From Anaerohalosphaeraceae bacterium (lineage in GTDB: Bacteria > Planctomycetota > Phycisphaerae > Sedimentisphaerales > Anaerohalosphaeraceae), in NCBI GenBank assembly GCA_035378985.1, contig DAOSUR010000001.1, positions 248,001 through 312,000 on the forward strand: 64,000 nt of DNA. The letters are read 5' to 3'. Below are positions 25,701-33,083 of the stretch, piece after piece. Positions within the stretch are counted from its first letter, which is position 1, and each line of letters opens with the position of its first letter. The notes under the pieces are model-generated. The model ran no database searches. It was not told where the DNA came from and saw nothing but the letters and a program-made list of their open reading frames with translations. A program made the position numbers and the translations under genes.

Positions 25701-27539
25701 ATACTTCTGTATCATCGCAATCCGATTGCGGATCGGCTCATCTGTTTCAATCATCTGCCAGTTTTGAAGCACCCGAGCCGCAACAGCCGGCGAACCCAGA
25801 ATTGGGAGCGTCTTTTCCTCCGGGAAAACCGCATCAGCCGTTCTGATCTTTTCCATAAAATCCCTCATGACCTCTGGATGAATCCCCGTAAACCGTTCGG
25901 TGTGCGAATCCCGATCGCCTGTCCAAACAGGCCATTTCTTCTCAATTTCCTCCCGATTTTCCGGTGTCCACTTCAAAAAGCACTCCTCATACCACGCCTG
26001 CAGGTCCAGATTCCACATCCGCCCCCAGCCGTACCGGCGGTACAATTCTATTTTCTGGCGAACCTGCTCCTCCGTTACATAACTGTAATGAAAGGGAATG
26101 ATGCCCAGCCGACGCGTCGTCTGCCCGTCGAGCAGCTTCATCTGTTCGGTGGTCTGACTGCAGCCGGGCCAGCGTAAAGTCGGAGGCCGATGGCTCGTAA
26201 ACACTGCTCCCGGTTTGTACTTGAACAGACGACGATAATGATGAGCCGGTTCAAAAAACTTAGGCGAGACGAAAATATAATCCAGGCCTTTCCAGAAATT
26301 GTCCGGAATAAAATTCACCTGCGTGATGGAGGGGTCACTCTTCAGGAGAGTCCGTATTTTTTCCAAATCCTCCCGCTTATAGACCTCATCTGAATCAATC
26401 AGCCAGACATAATCGCCGGTCACGTACCGAAGGGCCTCGTTCTGCATTTCGCATTTTTCCGGCCAGCGGCCCTGAATCAGACGAATCTTATGCGCCGGGT
26501 CCGGAAAGGTTCGCAGAAATTCCACCGTGCCGTCTTTGCTCGAACCGTCCGGATTGGCGGCAAACAGACACTTTTCCACCGCTCCTTCCACAATGATAAT
26601 CTCATGAGCAAACTCATAAATAGACTTCAGACTGTACTCAATAAACGGCATTCCGTTGAGCACAATCATCACAAATGAAAACCGCGGCTGCGTGGATGAC
26701 TGGGTTTTCTGCATTTGCCAATACTTTTTCCACTTCTCGTTGAATTCGTCGATTTCGCGGAAATCAATGAGTTGAAAACCTTTTTCAAAAAACCGTTCGA
26801 TCCCATACTGATTCAGAGCTTTAGACAAAGTTGCCGGTTCACAATCCCGCGTAGGGAAGTAAACAATATGATAATCCCGAAACCGCACAGGCGTCTCCCG
26901 GATGCAAATTTCCGGATGTTTTTGGAGCCGGCAGCGCAGCACACCTTCCGGATTCCGTTTGGCTTCCAGATAAACTCGATAAATGTCTTCCATCGCTTCA
27001 AAACGCCACACCGAAAAAAAGTCCCGTACCGTTCCGAAACAGATATGATCACAAATCACTTCTTCCGGGATAAAATAGCTTTTAGCAAAAGTCAGTGTTT
27101 TCTCGGAACCGTCCAGCAGGAGAGGAAATTCCGGATTAAGAACCGCACAATCCGTCCGCAAGCGCAGAATATAGCGATAACGGGAAAAATCAGGCAGCTG
27201 CTCCAAATAATGACAGAGTACATTGACAGAAAAAAACATCCCCATCGTGGCATTGATGGACGAATTGGACCCTGTCTGAAGTCCAACAGCCTGTGCAAAA
27301 TCCTCCGGTCGATAAGGTTCCTGCCGAATCAGGACTTTGGTGCGCGGATTTTTCTGGACCTCTTCCAAATCCTCCACTTCTTGAGCCCGGACTTTATTGC
27401 CGAGGTCCTTTTTCCAGATATGGTAAAAACAATCATAATCATATCCGCGGAAAATCCGGTCAATCATCCTCGACACATAGACGGTATAACGAACCGGCCC
27501 GCAGACAAAGATTGCAATCTTTCCGTCAGAAGGTTTCAT
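19749..27539 (-). CDS. Giant multidomain glycosyltransferase/methyltransferase (2,596 residues)
   Basis: One uninterrupted frame holds about nine domains. In order: 1-275, a GT-like module (DCFYHIWKKD, YILRLRTDCAV); 286-570, a GT2-like module (FSFVMIVLNGMPFIEYS, LIDSDEVY); about 620-800, a class I SAM methyltransferase (KTYLEIGVRTGASM, FDLITVDGDHS); about 830-1035, a second methyltransferase-like domain (RKIIETGTYLGRGTT, DFVLLDSAGH); about 1055-1410, a GT9 heptosyltransferase-like domain (LRPDAIGDAVLSASMLP, VGAETGLAHIAAALGVP); about 1470-1730, a third methyltransferase (GSRILDVGGGHSRILEHFY); about 1735-1985, GT2 (ITVVTPSFNQAKYLEACIQS, LNSDDIF); 2008-2240, GT2 (ANTDDRY); 2256-2500, GT2 (LDADDYL). 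No membrane segment is seen. It probably builds and methylates a glycan on flagellar proteins. It is ATGA-coupled at both ends. Confidence 0.85.
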   Translation of the reverse strand: MKPSDGKIAIFVCGPVRYTVYVSRMIDRIFRGYDYDCFYHIWKKDLGNKVRAQEVEDLEEVQKNPRTKVLIRQEPYRPEDFAQAVGLQTGSNSSINATMGMFFSVNVLCHYLEQLPDFSRYRYILRLRTDCAVLNPEFPLLLDGSEKTLTFAKSYFIPEEVICDHICFGTVRDFFSVWRFEAMEDIYRVYLEAKRNPEGVLRCRLQKHPEICIRETPVRFRDYHIVYFPTRDCEPATLSKALNQYGIERFFEKGFQLIDFREIDEFNEKWKKYWQMQKTQSSTQPRFSFVMIVLNGMPFIEYSLKSIYEFAHEIIIVEGAVEKCLFAANPDGSSKDGTVEFLRTFPDPAHKIRLIQGRWPEKCEMQNEALRYVTGDYVWLIDSDEVYKREDLEKIRTLLKSDPSITQVNFIPDNFWKGLDYIFVSPKFFEPAHHYRRLFKYKPGAVFTSHRPPTLRWPGCSQTTEQMKLLDGQTTRRLGIIPFHYSYVTEEQVRQKIELYRRYGWGRMWNLDLQAWYEECFLKWTPENREEIEKKWPVWTGDRDSHTERFTGIHPEVMRDFMEKIRTADAVFPEEKTLPILGSPAVAARVLQNWQMIETDEPIRNRIAMIQKYLSEGKPFWNLHVALAYTAARLKPKTYLEIGVRTGASMVQVLGQSELDLAVGVDLWTGCYSGLPNTREYTQKQLQTFLLKTGLRTAIHLIQGDSRQVLKQLIQEGRRFDLITVDGDHSQAGAWEDLLDARKLLADRGVIVFDDLIHPQFSYLLEAAKRFVREFLEFRLLLNTKQDNGTAVFLKGILPEEFLRQAELTPAKSSSLKVAEEYVKNGMAVENGSAFAEAIARVFQERRPRKIIETGTYLGRGTTTILAEAMCRSGIEGTFFTIEVNPNYYAQAKTYLESRGYPVKPLCGLSIPRRLLPARDQIQTYVSQTAGGESIFVDHPEPVRAERYYQETDFPDVPDDLLGRCLEAFDGRPDFVLLDSAGHLGWIEFQYLLERLKGPCILALDDIYHVKHYRSFQQMQNDKRFEILTASKEKFGFCIARFEPQPKPRMTAEPLPEPKHILWLRPDAIGDAVLSASMLPVIRRRFPKARLTVLIQESTAPLYEACPYVDEILRFRTEETYKPSEFLQKWAPKIWKLRADWLLHSVYSRQYLMDGLVYLSKIPVRIGMEGDCTNISPEQKAESDCWYTQLIPSPGAWKPELERHRDFLKGLGCEVESLTPMIWLTKEDEAFARRWYEEHSVAPERAVILFAGARVHLRFYDEYGRALEKTALSRRMTVIALGSKSDSEMNQRNLDPLNRIGVQTFNLCGGLTLRQSAALIKYARLAVGAETGLAHIAAALGVPHVIVIGGGHFGRFMPYSPKTTLAALPLDCYRCNWNCRYSQQKTYCVQDLQPFVLSEAVEKTLESSADKPRIFIPDSASYQKSVGGPEWKLFEDAVPFQNVEIYSVSDRKPLSQRGKEKTLVFNNPMEFSIIDNADEFTYSKKWHFQLFQQSSQELFGRPVDPDNWDLKRYQDLLVCEFLKRHIPKGSRILDVGGGHSRILEHFYRDYECWNIDPLQGDGHGPLELDTKGHYKLVRDYMGNFNSELPDNYFDFVFSISTLEHVPENPKIHQNIRDDINRVLKPGGYSFYLVDTIIRPNGVWVHGQVKNFFFTQKTLNRWVVPQELINDPDLYTMSKSAYEKWWMPSNHIPYESFGRPFSYQVLWQKAPKPKPQGGTGQSSKSSRAEIAPQSTWPKITVVTPSFNQAKYLEACIQSVLNQGYPNLEYIIMDGGSTDGSVEIIKKYEKYLTYWQSKPDGGQYAAVEEGFRRSTGEILAWLNSDDIFLPDAFFKAAAIFQNRPDVSWLTAKICTLREDGTILCANPYVKLWNRARYLQKDYKYIQQEGTFWRRSLWEKAGACLKKESYLAGDLELWMRFFRYADLFTAEAYLGAFRYHSGQKTADFIEQYNREAEAILEAEQQEYEKQPPELRPPLRPAPPPISELEISRYLKTLPSVKPKKTVQVVSSNEIRVSAIVSTYNSEAYIAGCLENLIGQTLYEKGQLEILVIDSGSQQNEGQIVREYQEEYPNIRYLRTPQRETIYAAWNRAVRLAAGRYLTSANTDDRYRSDALEILADTLDAHSEVGLVYGDQIISPIPQEMFTLEWGEKIPRPDYTYERLLFGCCVGSQPMWRKSLHEELGYFDESLTVAGDWDFWLRIAARYPFKRVPEFLGIYYNNPNSAEHRKPIHSLYERYLVGRRYGNPYISTIPRCIRKDNPLVSVILPAHNAREFIGEAIESVLIQNYPHFELLVINDGSEDDTEAVVKRYEDERIRYFVQERGGPSAARNEGIRRSKGEYFVMLDADDYLSADHLGQMLAAFDEHPEADLIYCKTILINEEGRTIRVHQQREFSDSNQLIREFFHAGFPLLPFRTMIRRRVFEQIGEYDPSLWVAEDFDMWRRFLKQGLVFRYWPKSFYGRRIRGNAWSKTVTPEKAATHFSVLRRYLDTFAPEQLFPEAHWESYQGWKKEYLFRSLAAGVFVSLAEQYRKNGLSPLVQSAAELAMEQIRICRSLCSDQPVPLSLEQRCQTLLVDTGAVGALQESAAGCSKTEVESWK

Positions 27540-28276
27540 AAAACCTTTATCCCCGTTTCACACATCCACGTTTTCTGAAACCGTTCAATCCCTTCCACAC
27601 ACCCCAAATCGTATTTGGCCCGGACCGCCGTCGGAATCAGCTCATAGCCGCGTTCAATCAGATAATTGAAAGCCGGTCCGACATAGTACTCCTCACCGGT
27701 TTTCGGTCCTTTTTCAAACTGCATTTCAAGGGCCTCCCGCAAAGCCCTGCCGCAGGACAGGGCATAAACGCCCGCACTGGCCAAATTGGAAATATTTTGC
27801 TTTTCCACAACTCGAACAATCCGGCCGTCCCGGATTTCGACATAACTCGAACGGCTGCCGAAATTGGCGTATACAGGCAGAAATCCCTGCCGCTGTGAGG
27901 TCCATTCAAACCGTTCAAAATCAATAAATTGATCGCAGTTCACCACCGCCGCCGGCAAAGGATTGTCAAAATGATTCCGAGCGGCATACACAGATGCCGA
28001 AGGGCCCGGCGGCGTAGTCGGACAAGTCACCAGGTGAAAGGGTCTGCCCGGCACAATCGCATCCAGCATCTCGGCCAGCTGCGACTCGACTTCATACTCC
28101 GCCGCAAACGACTCCGTCGTAATAAAAACCAGCTCATCTTCCGGAAGAATATGGCGGCGAATCGACACAAGAAGCCATTCAATAACCTTCCGACCTCCGA
28201 TTTCGATAAAGGGCTTAAAAGCCCCCAGCGTCTGCGTACGGCTTCCGCGTCCGGCCATTGGGAAAATCCAAATCAT
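27536..28276 (-). CDS. Sugar-phosphate nucleotidyltransferase
   Basis: The 246-residue protein has the nucleotidyltransferase signature at its N-terminus: FPMAGRGSRTQTLGAFKPFI, where G-x-G-x-R and the later Lys-Pro bind NTP. An Asp-containing strand (AAVVNCDQFIDF) supplies the metal site, and YVEIRDGRIVRVVEK is the usual hairpin before the sugar site. The family makes activated sugars such as NDP-hexoses from sugar 1-phosphates. It is coupled by ATGA overlaps to the PFK-like gene before it and to the giant transferase after it, so its product is probably a donor for that enzyme. The sugar is unknown. Confidence 0.88.
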   Translation of the reverse strand: MIWIFPMAGRGSRTQTLGAFKPFIEIGGRKVIEWLLVSIRRHILPEDELVFITTESFAAEYEVESQLAEMLDAIVPGRPFHLVTCPTTPPGPSASVYAARNHFDNPLPAAVVNCDQFIDFERFEWTSQRQGFLPVYANFGSRSSYVEIRDGRIVRVVEKQNISNLASAGVYALSCGRALREALEMQFEKGPKTGEEYYVGPAFNYLIERGYELIPTAVRAKYDLGCVEGIERFQKTWMCETGIKVL

Positions 28277-29553
28277 GCCTCGACCCTTTCCGTCTGTGCA
28301 CCGACCGTCTCATTTTGTCCGGAATTCGTAAGCCGTTTGGACGCAAAACGGTTCGGTCTGGTCAGAAATATCATTTGCCCATCCTGCTGAGGCAAATCGA
28401 TAAAAGTCCGTCCAATCAAAGGCAAAACATATTCCAAATACGCATCCGTTACATCATACTCGCCTGCGGCAATCCATTGCGGCGGCATTCGACGCGAATA
28501 ATCCTGAATCCGGGAAAAAGAAACGCATCGAAACTCTGCCCGGCCCTCTCCGCCAACCGAACGAGCCATCGAGCCCAGAAAACTCCGTTCTCCCTCCAAA
28601 AGAGCCCGCATGGTCAAACGGCCTACTTCATAAGCCCGCATCAGGTCCAGTTCTGATAGAAAAAGACTGTCGCTTCTCTGATCAATCGTAGGAATAAAGG
28701 ACCGGGCCTGAATCCCCATATCCGCCAGATGATTCACCAGATTTTGGGCCGCCGTGGTGCGGCTGCTGCCGTACATTACCTGGCCGCTTCGATCATATCT
28801 CTCTCCCAAATCTCCCACATCATAGCCCTCCGACATTACTACAACAGCCCTGCCGCAGCGAATAACGATCTGTTCAATCGCCCCCAAAACCTCCTGAAGC
28901 GGCCGCTGGTCCTCCGGCAGCAGAATTAAAAGCGGCATCTGACGCTCCGGGTCCGCCAGACGGGCACAGCCGGCCAGAAAACCGGTCTTACGTCCGAAGG
29001 TCTGCGCAATCAGAACTGTATCATGTTCACACGCCCCCTGATTTTCCTGATCCAGAATCAATGTTTTATGACGCCAATAATGAGCACAGCTCGGAAATCC
29101 CGGCGTATAGAGCACATCATCAAATTCCGCATCTCCCAAATCATTGTCCACCGTCTTGGCAGCCGAAGCAACCTGAACAACCTGCCCAAGACGAGCGGAA
29201 ACAGCAATTGACTGCTTAATGGTTCCATTCCCCCCAATATTGATAAAATATCGAATTTGATAGGCATCGAAAATCCGGCCCAGCTGGTTCAGTTCCGACT
29301 CTTCGAGGGGTTTAATTCTCGCCGTACCGGCAAATCCCGAAGACGGGGTATACGCCAGAAGCTCCAGCTCCTCCGGGGTCATCTCCGTCAAATCCAGCAT
29401 GGATTCCTTCAGCACCCCCTGAATGCCGGGACAGCCGACGTAAATCCTCCCCACCGCTCCGGAACCCTGAGCCGTCCGGATGATTCCGGCCAGGGTGGCA
29501 TTAATCACACAGGTCGTGCCGCCGGACATCGCAATCAGAAGATTTCCAGACAT
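28273..29553 (-). CDS. Phosphofructokinase-family protein in the flagellar glycosylation island
   Basis: The 426-residue protein belongs to the PFK fold: an N-terminal GG..(V/I)NA (MSGGTTCVINATLAGI), a phosphate/metal loop (NIGGNGTIKQS, about 105-115), the catalytic TVDND (134-138) and TPGFPSCAHYW, which resembles the TPG(F/Y)GSAAKY block of the PPi-type/long PFK group. The loop normally reads GGDGS or GGDDS; here the first Asp is Asn. The N-terminal loop is also changed (GGTTCV for GGDAPG). With a nucleotidyltransferase next to it, it may phosphorylate a special sugar phosphate instead of serving glycolysis. Upstream, a hairpin (29553-29573) holds a GGG ribosome-site-like loop. Confidence 0.85.
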   Translation of the reverse strand: MSGNLLIAMSGGTTCVINATLAGIIRTAQGSGAVGRIYVGCPGIQGVLKESMLDLTEMTPEELELLAYTPSSGFAGTARIKPLEESELNQLGRIFDAYQIRYFINIGGNGTIKQSIAVSARLGQVVQVASAAKTVDNDLGDAEFDDVLYTPGFPSCAHYWRHKTLILDQENQGACEHDTVLIAQTFGRKTGFLAGCARLADPERQMPLLILLPEDQRPLQEVLGAIEQIVIRCGRAVVVMSEGYDVGDLGERYDRSGQVMYGSSRTTAAQNLVNHLADMGIQARSFIPTIDQRSDSLFLSELDLMRAYEVGRLTMRALLEGERSFLGSMARSVGGEGRAEFRCVSFSRIQDYSRRMPPQWIAAGEYDVTDAYLEYVLPLIGRTFIDLPQQDGQMIFLTRPNRFASKRLTNSGQNETVGAQTERVEA

Positions 29554-29573
29554 TTTTTGACCCCGTCAAAAAA
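29553..29573 (-). promoter_or_regulatory. Hairpin over the ribosome site of the PFK-like gene
   Basis: TTTTTTGAC and GTCAAAAAA form a perfect 9-bp inverted repeat around a 3-base loop. On the minus strand the loop is GGG, at the right distance for a Shine-Dalgarno element, and the 3' arm runs into the ATG (29553-29551). No other ribosome site with good spacing is visible. Confidence 0.5.
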
Positions 29574-29590
29574 CAGGCATCTCCAAACCC

Positions 29591-29938
29591 TCACCGGCCG
29601 GCATAGGCGCCGAGCGCTTTCAATCCCTCCCGAATCTGCCGCAGTTTTTCCGCCACCTCCTGCCGTTCGGCGGCAATGACCAGACAGATGTCCTGATAAA
29701 GCCCCTGAATCTTCTTCTTCTGCCCGGCATAGCAGGGACGCTCCAAAATCTTCTGTCGGGCAATCTGTGCGGAGATCGGCTGAGATTCCTCCGCCAGCCG
29801 AACTGCCCCGTCCAGGTCATACTTGCGCAGTTTCTCCAGCTGCCGCTCCAGCAGGTCGGTCAAATAAGCCAGCATCTGTTCGTCCTGTCCTGCCGGCTCC
29901 TCTGTTCGGGCCGGTGCACATCCCATCGCCTTGGTCAT
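29591..29938 (-). CDS. Small helical protein, FlgN/FliT-type chaperone-like
   Basis: The 115-residue protein is predicted all helical (DEQMLAYLTDLLERQLEKL; QKKKIQGLYQDICLVIAAER; VAEKLRQIREGLKALGAYAG), the general look of FlgN/FliT flagellar export chaperones that bind hook-associated proteins or FliD. I cannot prove the family by a motif. The ATG at 29938 overlaps the upstream TPR gene's stop (ATGA), which decides the start; the longer frame upstream is only a shadow of that TPR gene. Placement in the late flagellar operon suggests a chaperone for FliD or flagellin. Confidence 0.55.
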   Translation of the reverse strand: MTKAMGCAPARTEEPAGQDEQMLAYLTDLLERQLEKLRKYDLDGAVRLAEESQPISAQIARQKILERPCYAGQKKKIQGLYQDICLVIAAERQEVAEKLRQIREGLKALGAYAGR

Positions 29939-30564
29939 ACTTCGTTCCTGCCTTTCTGTAGGGCCTTGTGTTCCAGTTCCTCCAGCAGCTGGCGGGCATC
30001 CTGATGCCCCGGCTCCAGCGCCAGAATATCCTTCAGCAGGTCCTGCGACTGCCGAATCTGACCTTCCTTGGCGTACAAAGCCGCCAGACAAAACATCACC
30101 GACGTATCCGCCGGATGCATCTGCAGATACACCTGCAGATAATGAATCACCTGCCGGAAGGTCCCCATCTGGCAAGACACCTGAAAGAGTCCCAGAAGGG
30201 CCGTCAGATGATTGTTGTCCAGTTCCAGACTTTTCAGATAATAATCAAAGGCCTGCTGCAGCCGTCCGCACTGCTGGGCAATCATGGCCAGCCCCGCCCA
30301 GGCCCGGCTGTTGCATCCGTCCAGCCGCAGCGCCACCCGAAAGGCCAGTTCCGCATCCTCCAGCCGTCCCTGCTGCAGTTCGATGACGCCGGTGCCCACA
30401 TACGGCCCCGCCTCATCCGGTTCCAGCCAGGAGGCCTGCTCATAGCATCGGCGGGCACTTTCATATTCGCCCACGGAGGCATAGCAGTCCCCCAGTTCCT
30501 TAACAATCTCATACCGCTGCATCCATCCCTGATCGGGATTGTGCAATGCACCCGCTAAGTCCAT
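29935..30564 (-). CDS. Tetratricopeptide-repeat protein
   Basis: The 209-residue protein consists of about five TPR units (for example DCYASVGEYESARRCYEQASWLEP, AGLAMIAQQCGRLQQAFDYYLKS and AALYAKEGQIRQSQDLLKDILALEP, each quoted only in part). No enzyme domain, signal peptide or span is visible, so it should act as a cytoplasmic binding scaffold. Its start overlaps the preceding glycosyltransferase gene by 10 bases. In Caulobacter the TPR part of FlmG binds flagellin for glycosylation; a stand-alone TPR protein here could play a similar docking role. That is inference. Confidence 0.8.
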   Translation of the reverse strand: MDLAGALHNPDQGWMQRYEIVKELGDCYASVGEYESARRCYEQASWLEPDEAGPYVGTGVIELQQGRLEDAELAFRVALRLDGCNSRAWAGLAMIAQQCGRLQQAFDYYLKSLELDNNHLTALLGLFQVSCQMGTFRQVIHYLQVYLQMHPADTSVMFCLAALYAKEGQIRQSQDLLKDILALEPGHQDARQLLEELEHKALQKGRNEV

Positions 30565-32213
30565 ACTCGGCTCTCCTCAGTTGACATCTCCGGCTCGTCT
30601 GCTGCCGGTTTGACTGCCTTTCGTCGAATCGGAGGAGTCCACCTCCTCTGCACCTCCGTTCCCTCGACAATCCTTCGGGCCTGCTCATAAAACTCAATCG
30701 CCCGACGGTAGTTTTTCTGCTTCTGATAGATGCGGGCCGCAAGCATCAGGCCGGACACGGTCGGCCGAACGGACAGCACCGGCTCCAGCACCTGCAGGGC
30801 CTCTCCGCAGCGTCCCGCCTGAATCAGCGCGTGGGCCTGACGCGTCCGCATCCACAACCCGTTGCCGAAATGCTCCGCCAGATACGCATAAATCTGGGCG
30901 GCATATCCCCAATCTCCCTCCTGCTGAACCTGTTCAGCCGCCGCCAGAAAATGGTCAAATCGAAACGGATATTCTTCAAACTTCGGCTTTCGAACGGAAA
31001 AACCCCCCGCCTGCAAAGACGCCCGCAGCGGCAGATGTCCATACTGCCGGCGCACCCGCCGGAGTTCCTCTGTTCGGAAAACCGCTCCCCAGCACGTTTC
31101 CGTCGCTTCGACCAGCTCAAAGGCCTGATAGGGCTGCCGGCACTCCAGCAGCGGACAAAGCGACCGCTCCAGCCAGGCCGCCTCATCCATCTCCGCCGCC
31201 AGTCCCGTCGGCACCAGCGCGGTATAGGCCCCTTCACAGACCGCCAGCATTCGGTCCACACGCTTTTCAAGGGAAGAAGCCGGCTCCGCCGGCACCACAA
31301 CCACATTCGGCACCGCCGGCCGCCATCCGGACGCCTGCTCCGGACCGAGCGCCACATAAATCTGCTGCGGATAAAAGGTATGGGACCACAAATCACGAAG
31401 CGTTTGCTCCAGCAAGGCATCCGCACGTTCAGCCAGAACCAAAACCGACAAATCCTCCACACACGGCCAGGGTTTGGGCGGACGAGTCGTGCGGATAGTC
31501 AGCACATTCCGCAAATAGTCCTGGACATTCTTTCGGCGCTGAACGGAAATCCGGTCGCACTCCCCAACCGGCCCGTAATATTCCCCCGTAATCTGGGGGA
31601 CGTGCAGAAAATCCGTATAAAAACACAGTTTGCGATTCAAATCCCAGTCAATCAGCACATTCAGGTTTTCGTTGTATCCTCCCGCCCGCTCCAGCAGGTC
31701 TTTTCGATGCATCACACTCACATGCAGGACGTGATTAAACTGAAGCATCAGCATCCGGTCGAAGTCCCGCGAGATTTCCAGATTTTTTGCCAGCGCAATC
31801 CGCCGCCCGTCCGGCTTGACCCGGCAGTGCACCTTATACAAATCGCTGTAAACAGCGCCGCAGCGGTCCTGGCTCTCGATCGCTTCGACCAGCCGCTGAA
31901 CGTGATGCGGATAAAACTTGTCATCATCCCCCAAATAACAAATGTACTCGCCGCGGGCATGAGCCAGGGCCTCGTTAAACGAATAGGGAAGTCCTCGATT
32001 CTCCGAGCGATTGATAAAGGTCAGCCGCCGGTCATCAAATCGACGCACCACCTCCTCGACATCCGCCCCGCCGTCCCGGACCAGCACCACCTGCAGATGC
32101 GGCCAGGTCTGCCTGAAAATACTTTCGAGCGCCTCGGCCAGGTATTGCGGCCGGTTGTATGTACTGATCAGGATACTGACCAGCGGACCATGTTGGGGAC
32201 GTCGAAATGTCAT
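30555..32213 (-). CDS. GT2 glycosyltransferase with second degenerate domain and C-terminal TPRs
   Basis: The 552-residue protein begins with a clear GT2 domain (LVSILISTYNRPQYLAEALES, about 11-31; metal motif YLGDDDKFY near 94-102). A second part (about 255-400: LSVLVLAERADALLEQTL, then ALVPTGLAAEMDE) looks like a GT-A domain that lost its DxD. Residues about 420-515 form TPR repeats (ALIQAGRCGEALQVLEPVL, IYQKQKNYRRAIEFYEQA). It continues the island's theme of transferases joined to TPRs. The stop is TAG. Confidence 0.82.
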   Translation of the reverse strand: MTFRRPQHGPLVSILISTYNRPQYLAEALESIFRQTWPHLQVVLVRDGGADVEEVVRRFDDRRLTFINRSENRGLPYSFNEALAHARGEYICYLGDDDKFYPHHVQRLVEAIESQDRCGAVYSDLYKVHCRVKPDGRRIALAKNLEISRDFDRMLMLQFNHVLHVSVMHRKDLLERAGGYNENLNVLIDWDLNRKLCFYTDFLHVPQITGEYYGPVGECDRISVQRRKNVQDYLRNVLTIRTTRPPKPWPCVEDLSVLVLAERADALLEQTLRDLWSHTFYPQQIYVALGPEQASGWRPAVPNVVVVPAEPASSLEKRVDRMLAVCEGAYTALVPTGLAAEMDEAAWLERSLCPLLECRQPYQAFELVEATETCWGAVFRTEELRRVRRQYGHLPLRASLQAGGFSVRKPKFEEYPFRFDHFLAAAEQVQQEGDWGYAAQIYAYLAEHFGNGLWMRTRQAHALIQAGRCGEALQVLEPVLSVRPTVSGLMLAARIYQKQKNYRRAIEFYEQARRIVEGTEVQRRWTPPIRRKAVKPAADEPEMSTEESRVWT

Positions 32214-32217
32214 CCTC

Positions 32218-33012
32218 TCACGAATCCGATTTCTCTGTGGTCTTCGGGGTTGCCCATGAAATAGTCAATCGTTCAACGGCCTCCAAAACGTCCTCCGGCT
32301 TGACCGGACAGACAGAAACAACAGCGGCTCCTTTTTTCATCGGCCAGCAATCCCACGAATTCCTGCCCAGATAGACCACCGGCAGCTGAATGGCAGCCGC
32401 CAGGGCCGCAATTTCCTCATCCTCACTGATGAGCAAATCACACTGCCGAAGAACCGTCGCGATTTCTCGAGCCGTCAGCTTCCCGCGAAGGTCTTTGGCC
32501 TCCTGCGCCGCTGCACCGCCTCCTCCTCCCACATACAGAAGCCCCGCACCCCATTTCTCTTTCAGCTGGCGGCTCAGTTCCGCCGACTGAACGGACAGCC
32601 AGCTGGACGAATCCGTCGAAATCGGTGCCAGGGCAATTCGCGGATGAGCCAGTTTTGACAGACCGAATCGCTGCGTGCGGACAAAATCAAAACTGTTTAA
32701 GATAATTTGAGGTGTCTGCTGCTGTTCCAGGCGAACTCCCAGTTGTCCCGCCGCATCAAACATCCAGTCCATACCGGCTCCTTTCTGCGGAGCTCCCCGC
32801 AGGTAAATCACTTTGTCAAAGGATTCCTTCAGCTCCCCGGCATCTCCATAAGCCAACCCGTGCACGCCGGGATGCCCGATGTATAAATCTGCATATTCAT
32901 GACAGATTGTAATCTCCTGTTCCGATGCGGCAGCTTGTGCATAAATCCGAACAGCCGGCTGAGCCCACAGCGCCGGCAGCAAACCGGCCGGCGGAACAAG
33001 CAGAACCTTCAT
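32218..33012 (-). CDS. GT9 (heptosyltransferase)-like protein
   Basis: The 264-residue protein starts MKVLLVPPAGLLPALWAQPA and later has the GT9-like end (TAREIATVLRQCDLLISEDEE, IAALAAAIQLPVVYLGR), where heptosyltransferases have 'L..A...IG.DTG..H.AAA...P.V.LFG'. The N-terminal 'GD..L' motif is missing, and the protein is shorter than the usual 330-350. It may be a reduced or inactive GT9. I took the ATG at 33012; a longer frame from a TTG at 33126 overlaps the upstream gene and adds residues unlike the family. The ribosome site is weak. Confidence 0.65.
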   Translation of the reverse strand: MKVLLVPPAGLLPALWAQPAVRIYAQAAASEQEITICHEYADLYIGHPGVHGLAYGDAGELKESFDKVIYLRGAPQKGAGMDWMFDAAGQLGVRLEQQQTPQIILNSFDFVRTQRFGLSKLAHPRIALAPISTDSSSWLSVQSAELSRQLKEKWGAGLLYVGGGGGAAAQEAKDLRGKLTAREIATVLRQCDLLISEDEEIAALAAAIQLPVVYLGRNSWDCWPMKKGAAVVSVCPVKPEDVLEAVERLTISWATPKTTEKSDS

Positions 33013-33083
33013 CCGTTTGGTTCCGGTGCCGTCTGACAAAATCGGCTGAGTCGGCTCACCGGACAACGGAGCGGAATCCTCCG

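Noticed and set aside
31000..32264. Long plus-strand frames opposite the glycosyltransferase genes (for example 30831-32264)
   Set aside because: They are antisense to the GT2-TPR gene, Arg/His/Pro-rich and without motifs; the minus-strand genes are the real ones.
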